Shown: piece after piece, positions 62,488 through 64,000 of the stretch
Layout: every line of letters starts with the position of its first letter
How positions within the stretch are numbered: position 1 is the first letter of the stretch
Assembly: GCF_000519185.1 (NCBI RefSeq)
Contig: NZ_JAFA01000020.1
Span: 62,184-126,183, forward strand
Length of the DNA: 64,000 nt
Direction: 5' to 3'
From: Paraburkholderia nodosa DSM 21604
GTDB taxonomy: Bacteria; Pseudomonadota; Gammaproteobacteria; Burkholderiales; Burkholderiaceae
Position numbers and translations under genes: made by a program
The notes under the pieces: model-generated
Told to the model about the DNA's origin: nothing
Seen by the model: the letters and a program-made list of their open reading frames with translations, nothing else
Database searches by the model: none

Positions 62488-64000
62488 TCAGAAGGTCTGC
62501 CAGTCGTCATCGGACGTGGCCGTTGCCGGTTCACGGCGTTCCGCCTTCGGCGCGGGCGCAGCGGGAGCGCGCACGGGCGCGGGCCTCGAAGGTGCGGGAC
62601 GCCTGGCCGTTGCGCTCGCAACGACCCTCGCCACCGGCGCGATGCTCGTCGTTGCCGCACGCCCCGCCGAACCGATGTTGAACACCGAGACCAGCTCGCG
62701 CAACGCCGCTGCCTGCGAGGACATCGACTGCGCCGCCGCCGACGCTTCCTCGACGAGCGCCGCGTTCTGCTGCGTAACCTCGTCCATCTGCGTGACGGCC
62801 TGGTTGACCTGCTCGATGCCGGTGCGCTGCTCGCCCGAGGCCGCCGAAATCTCGTTCATCAGGTCGGCAACGCGCTTGACCGATTGCACGATCTCACCCA
62901 TCGTGCGGCCCGCGTCGTCCACGAGCGCCGTGCCGTTGTTCACGCGCTCGACCGATACGCCGATGAGCTCCTTGATTTCGCGCGCCGCCGTCGCGCTGCG
63001 CTGCGCGAGCGTGCGCACTTCGCCGGCCACCACCGCGAAGCCGCGGCCCTGTTCGCCTGCACGCGCCGCTTCCACGGCTGCGTTGAGCGCCAGGATGTTG
63101 GTCTGGAATGCGATGCCCTCGATCACCGAGATGATCTGCGCGACCTGCTCGGAGCTGTTCGCGATGTCGCGCATCGTCTCGACCACGCGGCCCACCACTT
63201 CGCCGCCGCGCGTGGCCGTTTGCGAAGCCTGGCCCGCCAGCGTGTTGCCCTGGGTCGCGTTGTCGGCGTTCTGCTTGACGGTCGCCGTCAGCTCTTCCAT
63301 GCTCGCCGCCGTTTCTTCGAGCGAAGCGGCCTGCTCTTCGGTGCGCTGGCTCAGATCGGTGTTGCCCGCCGCGATCTGCGCAGAGGCCGTGGCAATGCCT
63401 TCACTGCCCGTGCGCACGCGGCCCACCAGGTCGACGAGCCGCTCGTTCATGTGACGCAGCGCGCCGAGCAACTGGGCCGCCTCGTCGGTGCCGTCCACGT
63501 CGATGCGTGCGGTCAGATCGCCGCGCGCCACCGTTTCGGCCACGTCCACGGCCCGGGCGATCGGGCCCGTGATCGAACGCGTGATGAAGAGCGCAATCGT
63601 CGCGCCGAAGCCAATGGCGATCACGATCAACGCGATGGTCCAGGCGACCGCGCTGTGGTACGCCGCCTTCGCCGTGGCGACTTCGGCGGTCGAGCCATTG
63701 TGATTGAGGGTCACGTCCTGGTTGATGAGATCCATGACCGATTGAAACGATTGCGCGGACGCAGTCGAAACGGCGGCGCGCGCTTCGGCCGAGCCTCCGT
63801 CAGCCGAATTGGCGAGCGCCTCGACCTTCTTGTCGTCGTCCACATAGTGCGACCAGGCCGTGCCGATCGACTCGAACAAGCGGCGTTCTTCGGGCGAGGA
63901 GACCAGCTTCTGATAGCCGTCCAGCATGGTGCCGAACTGGCTGATCATCTGGGCATGACGGTCGTGCAGCGAGGCCTTCTCGCTGGCGTCGCTGGCGATC
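62488..64000 (-). CDS. Methyl-accepting chemotaxis protein, 5' end outside window
   Basis: An inner-membrane chemoreceptor; the frame is open to the window edge, so the N-terminal helix and part of the ligand domain are missing. The visible periplasmic part is helical (Tar-like four-helix type). The second membrane helix is AVAWTIALIVIAIGFGATIA, then HAMP (SITGPIARAVDVAETVARGD). The signalling tip is IISVIEGIAFQTNILALNAA and VEAARAGEQGRGFAVVAGEV. After an Ala/Pro/Arg linker it ends DDDWQTF, a CheR/CheB-tethering pentapeptide like NWETF. The ligand is unknown. Confidence 0.92.
   Translation of the reverse strand, partial: IASDASEKASLHDRHAQMISQFGTMLDGYQKLVSSPEERRLFESIGTAWSHYVDDDKKVEALANSADGGSAEARAAVSTASAQSFQSVMDLINQDVTLNHNGSTAEVATAKAAYHSAVAWTIALIVIAIGFGATIALFITRSITGPIARAVDVAETVARGDLTARIDVDGTDEAAQLLGALRHMNERLVDLVGRVRTGSEGIATASAQIAAGNTDLSQRTEEQAASLEETAASMEELTATVKQNADNATQGNTLAGQASQTATRGGEVVGRVVETMRDIANSSEQVAQIISVIEGIAFQTNILALNAAVEAARAGEQGRGFAVVAGEVRTLAQRSATAAREIKELIGVSVERVNNGTALVDDAGRTMGEIVQSVKRVADLMNEISAASGEQRTGIEQVNQAVTQMDEVTQQNAALVEEASAAAQSMSSQAAALRELVSVFNIGSAGRAATTSIAPVARVVASATARRPAPSRPAPVRAPAAPAPKAERREPATATSDDDWQTF

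Overview
The window is GC-rich (low-60s percent by eye), densely coded proteobacterial DNA. It looks like Burkholderiaceae, most probably Paraburkholderia or a close relative. The grounds are a divergent acdS/acdR pair (ACC deaminase and its Lrp-type regulator), a secreted DUF4148 protein, many LysR/AraC/IclR regulators each beside a catabolic operon, and a chemoreceptor ending in a CheR-type pentapeptide. The mix of catabolic operons, two-component genes and IS relics would suit a secondary chromosome or megaplasmid. That placement is inferred, not shown.

Layout. 1-5.0 kb: a minus-strand aromatic-ring oxygenase operon (Rieske oxygenase, amidase, reductase) with an AraC regulator. 5.1-8.3 kb: a decay zone with a broken acyl-CoA ligase, IS3-like and ISNCY-like transposase relics, and one intact 371-aa gene I cannot name. 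8.6-14.7 kb: a plus-strand operon of a Tat-exported serine hydrolase, two NmrA-like proteins around an aldo/keto reductase, an MFS exporter and an SDR. 15.4-19.0 kb: an ABC-F ATPase, a broken FAD oxidase and a thiol dioxygenase. 19.2-26.6 kb: an MHS-type carboxylate transporter, IclR regulator and a tightly overlapping CoA-dependent catabolic operon. 26.8-34.7 kb: LysR, a polar amino-acid ABC importer, a thiol dioxygenase, a four-domain rhodanese and a PLP C-S lyase, together reading as a sulfur amino-acid uptake and catabolism locus.

The most unusual region is 35.0-41.0 kb on the minus strand. It holds two paralogous Nramp-family transporters in tandem, separated by a truncated mgtC. Each transporter is preceded, in the same order, by a sigma70-like promoter, a conserved structured leader RNA, a short Cys-containing leader peptide ORF (MP....CS...RR) and a conserved 46-49 aa small protein. 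The leader hairpins keep their pairing while their sequences differ between the copies. The transporters have lost the Asn and Met ligands of the canonical Nramp metal site. I infer a duplicated module, perhaps for Mg2+, controlled by an RNA/leader-peptide switch I cannot match to a known class.

41.4-43.1 kb: dmeRF (Co/Ni sensor and CDF efflux pump). 43.4-48.5 kb: small and hypothetical genes, including an ECF sigma/membrane protein/ferredoxin/methyltransferase cluster, a YdeI-like protein, a SnoaL-like protein and a DUF4148 protein. 49-51.3 kb: a MASE1 histidine kinase with its NarL-type response regulator. 51.9-53.6 kb: acdS/acdR. 53.7-54.1 kb: tRNA-Ala(GGC) and tRNA-Leu(GAG). 54.2-57.6 kb: a TonB-dependent siderophore receptor with a candidate Fur box, and a YkgJ-type cysteine-cluster protein. 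57.7-62.4 kb: a DUF1016 nuclease relic, two LysR regulators, an SDR and an aldehyde dehydrogenase. 62.5-64 kb: the 3' part of a chemoreceptor gene running off the window.
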